From Bacteroidales bacterium (GTDB taxonomy: Bacteria; Bacteroidota; Bacteroidia; Bacteroidales; ML635J-15), in contig JAGCNN010000045.1 in NCBI GenBank assembly GCA_017645925.1, positions 1 to 37,024 of the forward strand: 37,024 bases of DNA, in the 5' to 3' direction. The notes beneath the pieces were generated by a model, which saw nothing but the letters and a program-made list of their open reading frames with translations, did not search any database and was not told the origin of the DNA. Within the stretch, counting starts at the first letter, position 1; each line of letters starts with the position of its first letter. Made by a program: the position numbers and the translations under genes. Shown piece after piece: positions 16,155 to 25,052 of the stretch.

Positions 16155-16222
16155 GTCAGTTCTCGCTGTGAAATAGGCAAGCCTCATTAGTTGACGTGTT
16201 TGTTATGCCCGCCAATATGATT

Positions 16223-17329
16223 TTACAAGCATTTGTAAAACTTCTTTATGCAGTTGCAGGTGTACGAAATTTCTTCTTCGCTGATGCTTGGATAAATAGG
16301 AAGGCTAAGAACCTCACGTGAGGCTTTCTCTGCATTTGAGAGGTTATGCTTTAGAAATTTTTTTCCAGAAAGGATTTTTTGTTCGGAAAGAAGGGTAGGG
16401 TAGTGGATTTTTGTTTCTACGCCATTCTCCATGAGAAGATTACGTAGTTCATCGCGTTTGCTTGTGCTAATAACAAACTTATGGAAATTGGGTTGTGTGC
16501 AACATATATTCGGCAATGTAATTCCTTCTATGCCTTTCAGTTGGGAGAAATATTCTTTGGCAACATTGGTCATTCTGTCGATTGTCTGAGTTAGTTTTTC
16601 AATCTGAATCAGAATAATGGCGGCTTCCATTTCCGAAATCTTGCTGTTGTAACCAGAAATTTCTGGAATGCAGTTCCTAAGGCCATGATTTGCAAGTTGC
16701 TTTATTGTCCAGTATTCGTCTTCGCTGTCGGTAAGAGCAGCTCCGCCAGTGCCGTATGCCGATACAATTTTAGTCGGGTCGAAACTGAAGCAGCCGATGT
16801 CGCCGATTTTTCCAGTTGAAATACCATTGTCCATTACGCCTACAGCTTGCGCAGCATCTTCTATTATAGGAATGCCGTGCTTTTGCGCGATTTCGCGAAT
16901 ATTTTCATGTTGCGGATGACAGTTGCCGAAAAGTTCTACTACTACAATCGCCTTTGTGCGAGGTGTTACTGCTTCTTCAAGTTTTGCAGCATCAAGCATG
17001 TAGTGTTCTTGTGAAATGTCAACAAAAACTGGCACAGCTCCGCATCTGAGTACAGAATCAAGCGTTGCAACAAAGGAAAATGGCGGTAAAATTACCTCGT
17101 CGCCAGACTTAATTCCTGCCGCTTGCAATGCAAAGAAAAGAGCATCGGTGCAGGAACCTGTTGTAACTGCATATTTGCGTTGGCATAGTTCTGCAAGCTT
17201 TTTTTCCAGTCGGTTTGTATATTCGCCATGCACGTATCGTCCCGACGACATTATTTCCTCGTTAACCGACATTATCTGCCTGCGGTTTTCTTGGAAAAAC
17301 CAGTCGTATCTGAAAAACGGGACTTTCAT
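16223..17329 (-). CDS. DegT/DnrJ/EryC1/StrS-family PLP aminotransferase
   Basis: This 368-residue protein has the sugar aminotransferase pattern. It opens with VPFFRYDW, the substrate-binding TTGSCTDALFFALQAAG is at 56-72, and GDEVILPPFSFVATLDSVLRCGAVPVFVDI follows. The PLP-contacting EDAAQAVG is at 157-164, and the Schiff-base Lys is K187 in CFSFDPTKIVSAYGTGG. The family transfers an amino group from glutamate to a nucleotide-linked keto sugar, for surface polysaccharide or modified-sugar synthesis. Its start overlaps the lspA stop by four bases (ATGA), so it is translated with lspA. No other sugar-pathway gene is adjacent, so the substrate is open. Most close relatives act on 3-keto or 4-keto sugars. 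Confidence 0.87.
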   Translation of the reverse strand: MKVPFFRYDWFFQENRRQIMSVNEEIMSSGRYVHGEYTNRLEKKLAELCQRKYAVTTGSCTDALFFALQAAGIKSGDEVILPPFSFVATLDSVLRCGAVPVFVDISQEHYMLDAAKLEEAVTPRTKAIVVVELFGNCHPQHENIREIAQKHGIPIIEDAAQAVGVMDNGISTGKIGDIGCFSFDPTKIVSAYGTGGAALTDSEDEYWTIKQLANHGLRNCIPEISGYNSKISEMEAAIILIQIEKLTQTIDRMTNVAKEYFSQLKGIEGITLPNICCTQPNFHKFVISTSKRDELRNLLMENGVETKIHYPTLLSEQKILSGKKFLKHNLSNAEKASREVLSLPIYPSISEEEISYTCNCIKKFYKCL

Positions 17330-17964
17330 TTTTTTGAGTTGTCGTCCTGCTCGGTTGCAGCATTTTCGGTTTCTTCTTTCTTGGGTAGCAGTTTCTTGTA
17401 GAAGATAATCATCAGGAATACCGAAATTGTGATTGCCGAGTCTGCCACATTGAATATGGGACGGAAGAAAATGTTTTCGTCAGGCGGAGTTCCCCATCTT
17501 ATGATTGGGCAGTAGAACATATCAACGACATTTCCAGCAAGGAATCCTGCATATCCGCCGCCATCGGGGAACATTTGTGCTACTTGTCCGTAACTTTCGT
17601 TGAATATCAGTCCGTAGAATGCACAGTCGATGAGGTTGCCCATTGCACCTGCAATTATTAGCGAAATGCATGAAATGATGAACAGATTGCTTTTTTTGCG
17701 AATCAGCGTTACTAGATACCAGATAAGTCCGCCTACAGCCAAAATCCTGAATATGCTTAATGCAAGTTTGCCCCAGTTGCCTCCAAATGCCATTCCGAAA
17801 GCCATGCCTGGATTTTCAACGAATTTTAGCATTACGCGGTCTCCAAAAATGTGTATTTCCTCGCCAATTACCAAATGTGTCTTTATCCAAATCTTTAGTA
17901 TCTGGTCTATAATCAGCACGGCCAGTATTATTATTATCGGAACTAATATTTTCTTGTCTTTCAT
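17326..17964 (-). CDS. lspA: Lipoprotein signal peptidase (signal peptidase II)
   Basis: This 212-residue inner-membrane aspartic peptidase has four membrane helices (about 7-25, 68-88, 94-112, 175-197). The catalytic pair is D148 (AGNVVDMF) and D175 (FNVADSAIT), both in the family-typical sequence context. An N-terminal DQILKIWIK motif (D20, K24) is also conserved. The loop at 122-140 and the Lys/Glu-rich C-terminal tail are longer than in E. coli LspA, as is common in Bacteroidetes. It cleaves the signal peptide of diacylglyceryl-modified prolipoproteins. Likely clients in this window are GldK, the TPR lipoprotein and the small lipoprotein at 2505. It is the first gene of a pair with the DegT aminotransferase. 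Confidence 0.93.
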   Translation of the reverse strand: MKDKKILVPIIIILAVLIIDQILKIWIKTHLVIGEEIHIFGDRVMLKFVENPGMAFGMAFGGNWGKLALSIFRILAVGGLIWYLVTLIRKKSNLFIISCISLIIAGAMGNLIDCAFYGLIFNESYGQVAQMFPDGGGYAGFLAGNVVDMFYCPIIRWGTPPDENIFFRPIFNVADSAITISVFLMIIFYKKLLPKKEETENAATEQDDNSKK

Positions 17965-17983
17965 TGTCTGTTGAAATTTGACG

Positions 17984-17991
17984 CAAAGTTA
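17984..17991 (-). promoter_or_regulatory. Bacteroidetes -7 element before lspA
   Basis: The minus strand reads TAACTTTG, an exact TAnnTTTG match, 19 bases before the lspA ATG. A near-match to the -33 box (ATTG for TTTG) lies about 20 bp upstream, inside the leuS terminator. Confidence 0.55.
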
Positions 17992-18006
17992 TATTTTCCT
18001 CATAAT

Positions 18007-18042
18007 AAAAACAATCCTGCTTTGTAAAAAAGAGCAGGATTG
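18007..18042 (-). terminator. Rho-independent terminator after leuS
   Basis: A perfect 10-bp stem, CAATCCTGCT/AGCAGGATTG (18033-18042 and 18012-18021 read on the minus strand), is followed by TTTTT. It lies 20 bases after the leuS stop and separates leuS from lspA. The plus strand also has a T-run after the stem, so it could work both ways. Confidence 0.9.
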
Positions 18043-18062
18043 CTTTTTTGTAGTCTGTGTTT

Positions 18063-21000
18063 TTATTGTTTTACAACGATGTTCACGATTTTCTTCGGAA
18101 CAACGATGACCTTTGCTACCTGTTTGCCGTCTGTATATTTCTTTGTGTAGTCGTTAGCCATGACGGTGTCTTCGATTTGCTTCGGGTCCATGTCAAGCGG
18201 AAGTTCAAGGTTGAAACGCATCTTTCCGTTGAACGAAATCGGGTAGGTAAAGGTGGTTTCCTTGGTGTAAGCCTCGTTGTATTCCGGCCACTGAGCCTTG
18301 GTAACCGATGTGTCGTGTCCGAATTCGTGCCACAGTTCCTCGGCGATGTGTGGTGCGTACGGTGAAATGAGAACGCAAAGCGGTTCAAGGATTTCGCGCT
18401 TGTTGCACTTGCCAAGTTCGTTGCAGCAAATCATGAAGCAGCTTACGCATGTGTTGAACGAGAAACGCTCAATGTCGTCGGTAACTTTCTTGATGGTATT
18501 GTGCAAAGTTTTCAGTTCGGCTGGCGTAGCCTTTTCGTCCGAAATGCAGAAATTGTTGTCCTCGTCGTGGAACATACGCCAGAACTTCTTTATGAACCTT
18601 GCAACGCCTTCTATTCCGTTGGTATCCCATGGTTTAGCCTGTTCAACAGGACCGAGGAACATTTCGTACAATCTCAAGGTGTCAGCTCCGTAGCGTTCTA
18701 CAAGGTCGTCGGGGTTCTGAACGTTGTACATCGACTTCGACATCTTCTCAATTTCCCATCCGCAGACATACTTTCCATCTTCAAGAACAAACTGTGCATC
18801 GTTGAAGTCCGGCCTCCACTGGCGGAATTTTTCAATGTCAAGAATATCGTTGCTTACTATGTTGATGTCAACGTGAATCGGAACGGTGAATTCTTCGCGA
18901 CCAGGAATGTTCTTTGAAATGAACAGGTTAATCGGAACAAATGCTTCGCCTTCCTCAAATTCGGGAACATCACCGCCAGCAACCAAATCCTTAATTTTCT
19001 GCTCAACCACATCAATGCGGTTCATCACGTCGAATATTGAAATCAGCAATATTCTGTAGCCCTTGTCCTTTGCGTATTCGCTGTATGCTTCGGCAACCTT
19101 TTCGAGCGAATGTTCGCGCTTAATTTCGATGAGGATTTTCTTTTCGTCGCAGAAGAAGTCGAAACGACGTTTGCCATCCTTGTAGTCCTGCTTGAATTCA
19201 ACGCCCAACTTCTTGTCCTTCAGCAACTGCCAAACCTTGTATTCGGCCATCTTTTCGAAACTGCTTACGCGGTAAACGAAGTTCGAACGACCCTGAATCA
19301 TACCCTGGTTGATGAGCTTCTTGTAAGGCTCTTCGTTTGGAACCAATCCGAGATCGTAGAGGAACTTGTTCCAGAATCGCGAATAAATAAGGTGTCCGGT
19401 TGCGTGTTCGCGTCCACCGATGTAAAGGTCAACATTCTGCCAGTAGTTTACTGCCTCGGGCGAGAAAATCATCTCGTCGTTGTGCGGGTCGGTGTAGCGC
19501 AGGTAGTATGCCGATGAACCAGCAAATCCTGGCATTGTGGAGGTTTCGTACTTGTAGCCTTCGGGAGTGCACCAGTTCTTTGCACGTGCCAGCGGCGGCT
19601 CACCAGTTTCGGTTGGTAAATACTTGTCAACTTCGGGAAGTTCAAGTGGGAGTTTTGACTCGTCAAGCGGGTAGGGGATTCCGTCCTTGTAGTAAATCGG
19701 GAATGGTTCGCCCCAGTAGCGCTGACGGCTGAAAATAGCATCGCGCAGACGGTAGTTTACCTTGCGTTTGCCTATGCCCATCTCCTCAATGCGGTCGTTC
19801 ATTGCCTTAATAGCCTGTTTTACACGCAATCCGTTGAGGAAGTCGGAATTCATAAGAATGCCGTCCTTCGAATCGAAAGATTCTGTCCACTGGTCGGTTG
19901 GAACAATTTCTGCACCTTCCTTTGCAACAACCTGAGAAATCGGCAGGTTGAAGTGGCGTGCGAATGCGAAGTCGCGGCTATCGTGTGCCGGAACTGCCAT
20001 AATTGCGCCAGTACCGTAACCTATTAATACATAGTCGGCAATGAAGATTGGAATACGTTCTTTGGTGAACGGGTTAATTGCGTACGAACCTGTCATCTGT
20101 CCGCTGACTTTCTTCTCGGCCATACGTTCAACATCGGAACGGTTCTTTGCCCATGTTACGTATTCCTCGACCTTTGCACGGTACTCGTCGGTGGCGAGCG
20201 AAAGAGCAAGGTCGTGTTCGGGAGCTATTACCATGAACGAAACGCCGAAAATAGTATCGGGACGTGTGGTGAAAATTTCCATTTTTTCGTTGCGGCCTTC
20301 GATTTCAAAGAATACCGATGCGCCTTCGCTGCGACCTATCCAGTTGTTCTGGATGTCCTTTACGGGTTCTGGGAAATCAACTGTGTTAAGTCCGTCGAGC
20401 AATCTTTGTGCGTATGCAGTAATTCTCAACGACCACTGACGCATTTTCTTGCGCTCAACAGGGTAGCCTCCACGTACCGACAGACCGTCAACAACCTCGT
20501 CGTTGGCAAGCACGGTACCGAGTTTCGGACACCAGTTTACGGGAATGTCGGCGAGGTAGGCAAGTCGGTAGTTCATAAGAACTTGCTGCTGCTTTTTCTC
20601 ATCCCAAGAATTCCATTCCTCTGCTGTGAACGAAAGGTCTTCGGTGCAGGCTGCATCAATGTTTTTTGTGCCGTTTTGTGCAAATTCGGCAACGAGTTCA
20701 GCGATTGGACGGGCTTTCTGGCATTTGTTGCAGTAGAAATTGTTGAAAAGCTGAATGAAAGTCCACTGTGTCCACTTGTAGTACTTCGGGTCGCTGGTGC
20801 GTACCTCGCGGCTCCAGTCAAACGAGAAGCCGAGGTTGTCGAGCTGCTCGCGGTATTTGTTGATGTTCTTTTCGGTGGTTATTGCAGGATGTGTGCCTGT
20901 CTGTATGGCGTACTGTTCTGCAGGAAGACCGAAGGCATCGTAGCCCATCGGGTGCAAAACGTTGAAGCCTTTCAGAGTCTTGTATCTTGAAAAGATGTCG

Positions 21001-21173
21001 GAAGCGATGTATCCAAGCGGATGTCCTACATGCAAACCTGCTCCCGAAGGATAGGGGAACATGTCGAGAACATAGTATTTGGGCTTAGACTTGTCAATGA
21101 CTGCCTTGTAGGTGTCGTGTTTCTTCCAGTATTCGCGCCATTTGCGCTCAATTTCCGTAAAATTGTATTCCAT
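18063..21173 (-). CDS. leuS: Leucyl-tRNA synthetase with an inserted nuclease-like domain
   Basis: This 1036-residue class I synthetase charges tRNA-Leu. Visible are the HIGH-type motif HVGH (48-51), the Bacteroidetes-type CP1 extension (about 160-200), the CP1 editing domain ([10 protein letters not shown] and VPAHDSRD segments, within about 290-480), the KMSKS loop (810-814) and an anticodon-binding domain (about 850-980). Bacteroidetes enzymes are usually about 920-945 residues. The excess is one block, about residues 637-746, placed between NFVYRV and the family-typical [10 protein letters not shown] segment (767 on), in the region of the leucine-specific insertion before KMSKS. The flanking synthetase sequence is intact and in frame, so the enzyme is expected to work. 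The gene is monocistronic with its own -7 element and terminator. Confidence 0.95.
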   Translation of the reverse strand: MEYNFTEIERKWREYWKKHDTYKAVIDKSKPKYYVLDMFPYPSGAGLHVGHPLGYIASDIFSRYKTLKGFNVLHPMGYDAFGLPAEQYAIQTGTHPAITTEKNINKYREQLDNLGFSFDWSREVRTSDPKYYKWTQWTFIQLFNNFYCNKCQKARPIAELVAEFAQNGTKNIDAACTEDLSFTAEEWNSWDEKKQQQVLMNYRLAYLADIPVNWCPKLGTVLANDEVVDGLSVRGGYPVERKKMRQWSLRITAYAQRLLDGLNTVDFPEPVKDIQNNWIGRSEGASVFFEIEGRNEKMEIFTTRPDTIFGVSFMVIAPEHDLALSLATDEYRAKVEEYVTWAKNRSDVERMAEKKVSGQMTGSYAINPFTKERIPIFIADYVLIGYGTGAIMAVPAHDSRDFAFARHFNLPISQVVAKEGAEIVPTDQWTESFDSKDGILMNSDFLNGLRVKQAIKAMNDRIEEMGIGKRKVNYRLRDAIFSRQRYWGEPFPIYYKDGIPYPLDESKLPLELPEVDKYLPTETGEPPLARAKNWCTPEGYKYETSTMPGFAGSSAYYLRYTDPHNDEMIFSPEAVNYWQNVDLYIGGREHATGHLIYSRFWNKFLYDLGLVPNEEPYKKLINQGMIQGRSNFVYRVSSFEKMAEYKVWQLLKDKKLGVEFKQDYKDGKRRFDFFCDEKKILIEIKREHSLEKVAEAYSEYAKDKGYRILLISIFDVMNRIDVVEQKIKDLVAGGDVPEFEEGEAFVPINLFISKNIPGREEFTVPIHVDINIVSNDILDIEKFRQWRPDFNDAQFVLEDGKYVCGWEIEKMSKSMYNVQNPDDLVERYGADTLRLYEMFLGPVEQAKPWDTNGIEGVARFIKKFWRMFHDEDNNFCISDEKATPAELKTLHNTIKKVTDDIERFSFNTCVSCFMICCNELGKCNKREILEPLCVLISPYAPHIAEELWHEFGHDTSVTKAQWPEYNEAYTKETTFTYPISFNGKMRFNLELPLDMDPKQIEDTVMANDYTKKYTDGKQVAKVIVVPKKIVNIVVKQ
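18936..19265 (-). other. DUF559/Vsr-like PD-(D/E)XK domain inserted in LeuRS
   Basis: Residues about 637-746 of LeuRS are absent from ordinary homologues as I know them. They read like the DUF559 family: an N-terminal helix with E644 and [14 protein letters not shown] (647-660), then [17 protein letters not shown] (669-685) giving D672...E683-x-K685, the metal-binding pattern of PD-(D/E)XK nucleases. [11 protein letters not shown] strand (702-711) and a final helix ([16 protein letters not shown]) follow. Intein splice motifs are missing: no Cys at the left edge, and no His-Asn pair before the right edge. The domain would therefore stay in the mature enzyme. The boundaries are estimated from the pattern of the flanking synthetase, not from an alignment. 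Confidence 0.7.
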
Positions 21174-21194
21174 CTTCTAAAAATTTTGAAGATG

Positions 21195-21202
21195 CAAAAA
21201 TA
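21195..21202 (-). promoter_or_regulatory. Bacteroidetes -7 element before leuS
   Basis: The minus strand reads TATTTTTG, an exact TAnnTTTG match, 21 bases before the leuS ATG. No -33 TTTG at the expected spacing. Confidence 0.5.
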
Positions 21203-21273
21203 AGAATATTTGCGCTTGGGCGATAGAGGTTTTTTATTTTTTTGTTTTATTAGATGCTCTTTTTTGCTAAAAA

Positions 21274-21307
21274 ACAAAAAAAGTGCTGTTCAATTTGAAC
21301 AGCACTT
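21274..21307 (-). terminator. Rho-independent terminator after the TPR lipoprotein gene
   Basis: A perfect 13-bp stem, AAGTGCTGTTCAA/TTGAACAGCACTT, with a single-base centre (21281-21307) is followed on the minus strand by a T-rich run. It begins 39 bases after the stop at 21347. Confidence 0.92.
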
Positions 21308-21346
21308 CAATAGTATTACCTAAAATTGTATTAAATGTCACTTCAA

Positions 21347-23062
21347 TTATTTAACGATTGACTTGAAAGTTTCATTTTCAAAGAGGTTGAGGAATTCAAC
21401 ATCCTTTGCAGCGAAATCCTTCAAACTTCCGTCCTTCTGGCATGCTGTTCTCAAGTTGTTGAAAACACCTTCGTTGTCAGCCTTGCGAGCGCAAACAACT
21501 GCCTTCAGGTAATAGTTCATTGCATCTTCCTTTTCTTCACCGCAGTTGAGAGCCTTGAGAGCTGCATCGTTTTCCTTGTTGAGAACTTTTGCAAGACCTG
21601 CGTTGAATGAGCAGTCATCACCATAGAAGTTTGATGCATTAGCATACTGAGCTTTCTTTATTGCAATAACACCTTGACCAGCACTTGCTTCGCTAACACC
21701 AGTTGCTGATGCGTAGTTCGATTCAGCTTCTGCAACATTGCCTTCTGTCAAAGCGATGTTACCCATGTTGTTGAGAACAGTTGCATTTCCATTGCTCTTG
21801 CTCTTTGCCTTTTCCAAAGCTACCTTTGCAGCCTTGTAGTCCTTCATTTCGTACAATGCAGCACCGAGGTTGTTGTATGCTGACCATTCTTCTGGGAAGA
21901 GTTCAGTTGCCTTTGTGTAGATTTCTACTTTCTTAGCAGCATCTTCGGTAATTTCACCGTAGTGCATTATTTCAGTGAAAGTAAGTTTGCTAGGATCTTC
22001 ATTGTAAATCTTTGCAATTTCGTCATCAGTATGACCTATATTGGTGATATTGATAACGATTTCAGAACGACGCAAACTTGGGAGAACTTCTTTTTCAAGT
22101 TCTTCAAAGGTGTTCTTCATGTTTCTGATTTCTTCTTCTCTCTTGTCAGGATCTGAATTCATATTGATAACTCTGATAATCATATCCTTGTCAGCAAGTT
22201 TTGAATTCTGAACAGCAGTCTTGAAACCGTCCCAGTCTTCTTCGGTTACCAATGTCTTGAAGAAGTTGCTGTTGTCAGCACCATTTACGCCCTTAAATTC
22301 GTTCTTTGCGAACTTTGTTGCGCTATTTGAACGGTCGTTAGAAACTTTCTTGTTAATATCCTGAGTACCTTCAGGAGAAGCGTATGACTTAAGTTCAACG
22401 CCATCGAATCTTACGCGGTCATTGTCCTTAGAATCCTTAATGTACTTCTGCATTTCAGTGATTTCGTCCTTCTTTGTTTCAGATTGCTTGATGTCTGATT
22501 TGTTCTTGTCGTAGTTGATAGCAGCAATCCTAGATGCAGTATTGTCTTTCTTGAAGTTGCTTTCAGCCTTCGAAGACTTTCCGCCTGTCATCTTTACAAG
22601 TTCTGGAGTTGCTACAATACCTTCAGCTATATCTTCCGGGTCAAATTCGGCTTCTTTTGTTCCCTTTACAGCAGTAATCTTTAAAACGAGTTTTGACCTA
22701 CGCATTTCTGGTGAATAGTCAAACTTGTCGTTGTAAGAGAATGCTCCACCAGGTTTGTACTTTATAACCTGTCCGTTTCCTTTAACCTTTTCACCTTCGA
22801 CATATATAGGGGTAAGGGCTTTTTCGCCACCGTCCCATACTAAGGTCGGAGTTAATGTTGCAGATACTTTTTTCTTGAAGTACTTTTCTGGGAAATTACC
22901 ATTAATGTTAACGGCTACTTGTCCGTTGTGAACTTCCAATACCTTGGGATTCACTGAGTAGTTGATGTCGTCAGCGTTTGCAGCCATTTTTTTCAAATCG
23001 TTGCAAGAACCCATTACAAGTCCTAGCGCTACCACCGAAGTTACAAATAAAAACCTCTTCAT
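21347..23062 (-). CDS. Large lipoprotein with OmpA-like and TPR regions
   Basis: This is a 571-residue exported lipoprotein. The signal peptide ends in the lipobox VMGSC (C20), followed by a beta-rich N-terminal region (30-170, with KVSATLTPTLVWDGG). A segment resembling the OmpA C-terminal peptidoglycan-binding fold (about 185-345) contains VELKSYASPEGTQDINKKVSNDRSNSATKF, close to the usual G-x-A-S-P-E-G ... N..LS..RA pattern. TPR-like helical repeats (about 375-520, WSAYNNLGAALYEMKDYKAAKVALEKAK) follow. Similar OmpA-plus-TPR lipoproteins occur widely in Bacteroidales. Some are abundant surface or periplasmic antigens, but I cannot assign a named function. Codon choice looks biased to a narrow set, as in strongly expressed genes. 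It is monocistronic, with a -7 element about 72 bp upstream and a strong terminator. Confidence 0.78.
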   Translation of the reverse strand: MKRFLFVTSVVALGLVMGSCNDLKKMAANADDINYSVNPKVLEVHNGQVAVNINGNFPEKYFKKKVSATLTPTLVWDGGEKALTPIYVEGEKVKGNGQVIKYKPGGAFSYNDKFDYSPEMRRSKLVLKITAVKGTKEAEFDPEDIAEGIVATPELVKMTGGKSSKAESNFKKDNTASRIAAINYDKNKSDIKQSETKKDEITEMQKYIKDSKDNDRVRFDGVELKSYASPEGTQDINKKVSNDRSNSATKFAKNEFKGVNGADNSNFFKTLVTEEDWDGFKTAVQNSKLADKDMIIRVINMNSDPDKREEEIRNMKNTFEELEKEVLPSLRRSEIVINITNIGHTDDEIAKIYNEDPSKLTFTEIMHYGEITEDAAKKVEIYTKATELFPEEWSAYNNLGAALYEMKDYKAAKVALEKAKSKSNGNATVLNNMGNIALTEGNVAEAESNYASATGVSEASAGQGVIAIKKAQYANASNFYGDDCSFNAGLAKVLNKENDAALKALNCGEEKEDAMNYYLKAVVCARKADNEGVFNNLRTACQKDGSLKDFAAKDVEFLNLFENETFKSIVK

Positions 23063-23134
23063 AATTTATTCCTTATTATTCTTGTTAATTTTTAATTATT
23101 TAACCTTTGCTTCCCCTATGGGAAAAAATCTGTG

Positions 23135-23142
23135 CAAAGATA
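23135..23142 (-). promoter_or_regulatory. Bacteroidetes -7 element before the TPR lipoprotein gene
   Basis: The minus strand reads TATCTTTG, an exact TAnnTTTG match, 72 bases before the ATG. This would give a leader of about 70 nt, longer than for the other genes here, and rich in A and T. Confidence 0.5.
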
Positions 23143-23196
23143 ATACGATGTTTTTGAATTGTAAAGAAAAAGATTAAAAAAGATTAAAAAATCCTC

Positions 23197-23832
23197 TTAT
23201 AATATTAATCTCGTGATTCCGATGGGGTAATCGTTGTCAAAGATGGCAGATTCTATCTTCTTGAAATCTGCACTATTGTTCACGAAATCAATATTGTTTG
23301 TATCAATAATTACAATTCTTATTTGGTTTTGCTGCTTGAAGAATTTGAAATATCCTTCTTCTATTCCTTTAAGGTACTCTGCTGTGATGTTTTTTTCGTA
23401 TTCGCGACCACGTATGCTAATATTTTTCAGTAGCAGGTCGGTTGTTTTGTGTAAGTATATATATAGGTCGGGCTTTGGCAGCGAACTATATATAATGTTG
23501 AATATCTGGCGGTATAGCTTGTATTCGTCTTCCTGCAGCGTATGTGCCGAGAATATCAGCGACTTCATAAAAAAATAGTCAGATACAATCAACTCGTTGA
23601 ACAGGTCGAATGAAGAAACGCTGCTTTTGAGTTGGTTGTATCTGTCTGCTAAAAATGATAGTTCCAGTGGGAACGAATATCTTTCGGGGTTCTCGTAGAA
23701 TTTGGGCAGGAAGGGATTTTCCGCGTATTGTTCAAGGAATAGTTTGGCTTTCCGTTTTTCTGCAATCAGCTTGCTAAGGCTAGTCTTGCCTGCACCAATG
23801 TTCCCTTCAATGACCAAATACCGCAAGTCCAT
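23197..23832 (-). CDS. Deoxynucleoside kinase (dGK/dAK/dCK family)
   Basis: This 211-residue kinase has the P-loop GNIGAGKTS (residues 10-18), the substrate-site pattern FLEQYAENPFLPKFYENPERYSFPLELSFLADRYNQL, a lid-region RGREYEKN segment, and a Y-L-x-x-I-E-E-GYFKFF stretch. These features identify the Drosophila-type/bacterial deoxynucleoside kinase family, which phosphorylates deoxyadenosine, deoxyguanosine or deoxycytidine with ATP for dNTP salvage. Which base is preferred cannot be read safely. The start overlaps the prs stop by one base (TAATG), so it is translated with PRPP synthetase. After the stop is a run of AAAAAAGATTAAAAAA without a clear stem. Confidence 0.88.
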   Translation of the reverse strand: MDLRYLVIEGNIGAGKTSLSKLIAEKRKAKLFLEQYAENPFLPKFYENPERYSFPLELSFLADRYNQLKSSVSSFDLFNELIVSDYFFMKSLIFSAHTLQEDEYKLYRQIFNIIYSSLPKPDLYIYLHKTTDLLLKNISIRGREYEKNITAEYLKGIEEGYFKFFKQQNQIRIVIIDTNNIDFVNNSADFKKIESAIFDNDYPIGITRLIL

Positions 23833-24791
23833 TACACAATAAAGTTTTTGCTTATCGACTTGTGGTGGTAAACGTTGTTAATTACATCTCCGAAAAGGTT
23901 TCCTATCGAGATGACTTTTATCTTGTCAGACATTCCTTCCTTGATAGGAATTGAGTTGGTTGTGATAACTTCGATTAATGCCGAGTTGTTGATTCTTTCG
24001 TATGCAGGTCCTGATAGTACAGGGTGGGTTGCCACTGCGCGAACGCTCTTAGCACCTTTTTCCATAATAATGTTTGCTGCCATTGTTATTGTTCCGGCAG
24101 TGTCAATCATATCGTCAACAATGATTACATTCTTGTCCTTTACATCACCGATTACCATCATTTCGCTTACTGCATTGGCTTTTTCACGCGACTTATGAGA
24201 AATAACCATTTCAGCATCAAGGAAGTGTGAATATGCTTTTGCTCTTTTTGCTCCGCCCATATCGGGAGATGCTATTACTAGGTTGTCAAGATTTAGGCTT
24301 TTGATGTATGGTACGAATAGGGTAGAGGCGTATATATGGTCAACTGGTACGTTGAAGAATCCTTGTATCTGGTCGGCGTGCAAGTCCATTGTCATAACTC
24401 TGTTGACACCTGATGCCATAAGCAAGTCGGCTACGAGTTTTGCTCCGATTGCTACTCTCGGCTTGTCTTTTCTGTCCTGACGTGCAAAACCGAAGTAGGG
24501 AATAACAGCTACAACCTGTTCTGCCGATGCTCTCTTGGCTGCATCAACCATGAGCATAAGCTCGAAAAGATTTTCTACAGGCGGAAATGTCGATTGGATT
24601 AGAAATACTGTGCATCCTCTTACTGTTTCGTCAATGCTTGTAACGAACTCGCCGTCGCTGAATTTAAGTAGTGTGCTTTCACCGAGTTTCATTTCTGGAT
24701 TATAGCCCTTTACAATTTCTTCGGCTACGTATCTGCTTGCCGATCCTGCAAAGAATTTGATAGGTGACGCTATCTCGTTGTTTGTTGTCAT
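23832..24791 (-). CDS. prs: Ribose-phosphate pyrophosphokinase (PRPP synthetase)
   Basis: This 319-residue enzyme makes PRPP from ribose 5-phosphate and ATP, feeding purine, pyrimidine, histidine and NAD synthesis. Visible family features are LKFSDGEF near 42-49, the ATP-binding YFGFARQDRKDKPR segment (about 99-112), MDLHADQIQGFF (about 134-145), and the ribose-5-phosphate loop VIIVDDMIDTAGTI with D226, D227, D230 and T231. Length is typical of class I enzymes. It starts 30 bp after a TAnnTTTG element and is followed without a gap by a deoxynucleoside kinase, forming a nucleotide-supply operon. Confidence 0.96.
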   Translation of the reverse strand: MTTNNEIASPIKFFAGSASRYVAEEIVKGYNPEMKLGESTLLKFSDGEFVTSIDETVRGCTVFLIQSTFPPVENLFELMLMVDAAKRASAEQVVAVIPYFGFARQDRKDKPRVAIGAKLVADLLMASGVNRVMTMDLHADQIQGFFNVPVDHIYASTLFVPYIKSLNLDNLVIASPDMGGAKRAKAYSHFLDAEMVISHKSREKANAVSEMMVIGDVKDKNVIIVDDMIDTAGTITMAANIIMEKGAKSVRAVATHPVLSGPAYERINNSALIEVITTNSIPIKEGMSDKIKVISIGNLFGDVINNVYHHKSISKNFIV

Positions 24792-24821
24792 AGTAATAAT
24801 TTGTTTTTATGTTTCGGTCTG

Positions 24822-24829
24822 CAAATTTA
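24822..24829 (-). promoter_or_regulatory. Bacteroidetes -7 element before prs
   Basis: The minus strand reads TAAATTTG, an exact TAnnTTTG match, 30 bases before the prs ATG. The rest of the gap to the T9SS terminator (24830-24993) is AT-rich and shows nothing else. Confidence 0.5.
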
Positions 24830-24993
24830 TTTCATTTTTAGTTGGACGTAAAACAAAATGGATAAATTTTATTAACCTCTGTTTATATGTTGGCAATCAG
24901 GTGAAAACGCAACGATTTATATCATTATTGTCCTATAATTTGATAATCAGATAACGGAATCAATAATAAAGCTCAATGCATTTGTGTCTGCAA

Positions 24994-25032
24994 TAAAAAA
25001 AGAGAAAGGTCGCTTCTGCAACCTTTCTCTTT
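24994..25032 (-). terminator. Rho-independent terminator of the T9SS operon
   Basis: A 12-bp perfect stem, AAAGAGAAAGGT/ACCTTTCTCTTT (25021-25032 and 24999-25010), with a 10-base loop is followed on the minus strand by a T-run. It begins 20 bases after the gldN stop and marks the operon end. Confidence 0.92.
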
Positions 25033-25052
25033 TTGTTTAACCAATAAATCTG

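Noticed and set aside
18936..19265. Intein within LeuRS
   Set aside because: The insert is only about 110 residues, lacks Cys at the left edge, lacks a His-Asn end, and shows none of the N-terminal or C-terminal splicing blocks.
20214..20990. 258-residue plus-strand open frame within leuS
   Set aside because: Antisense shadow of conserved LeuRS sequence, with no recognised motif.
18063..21173. Frameshift or assembly error as the cause of the long LeuRS
   Set aside because: Both flanks of the insert are in the same frame and match the family, and the insert itself reads as a coherent domain.
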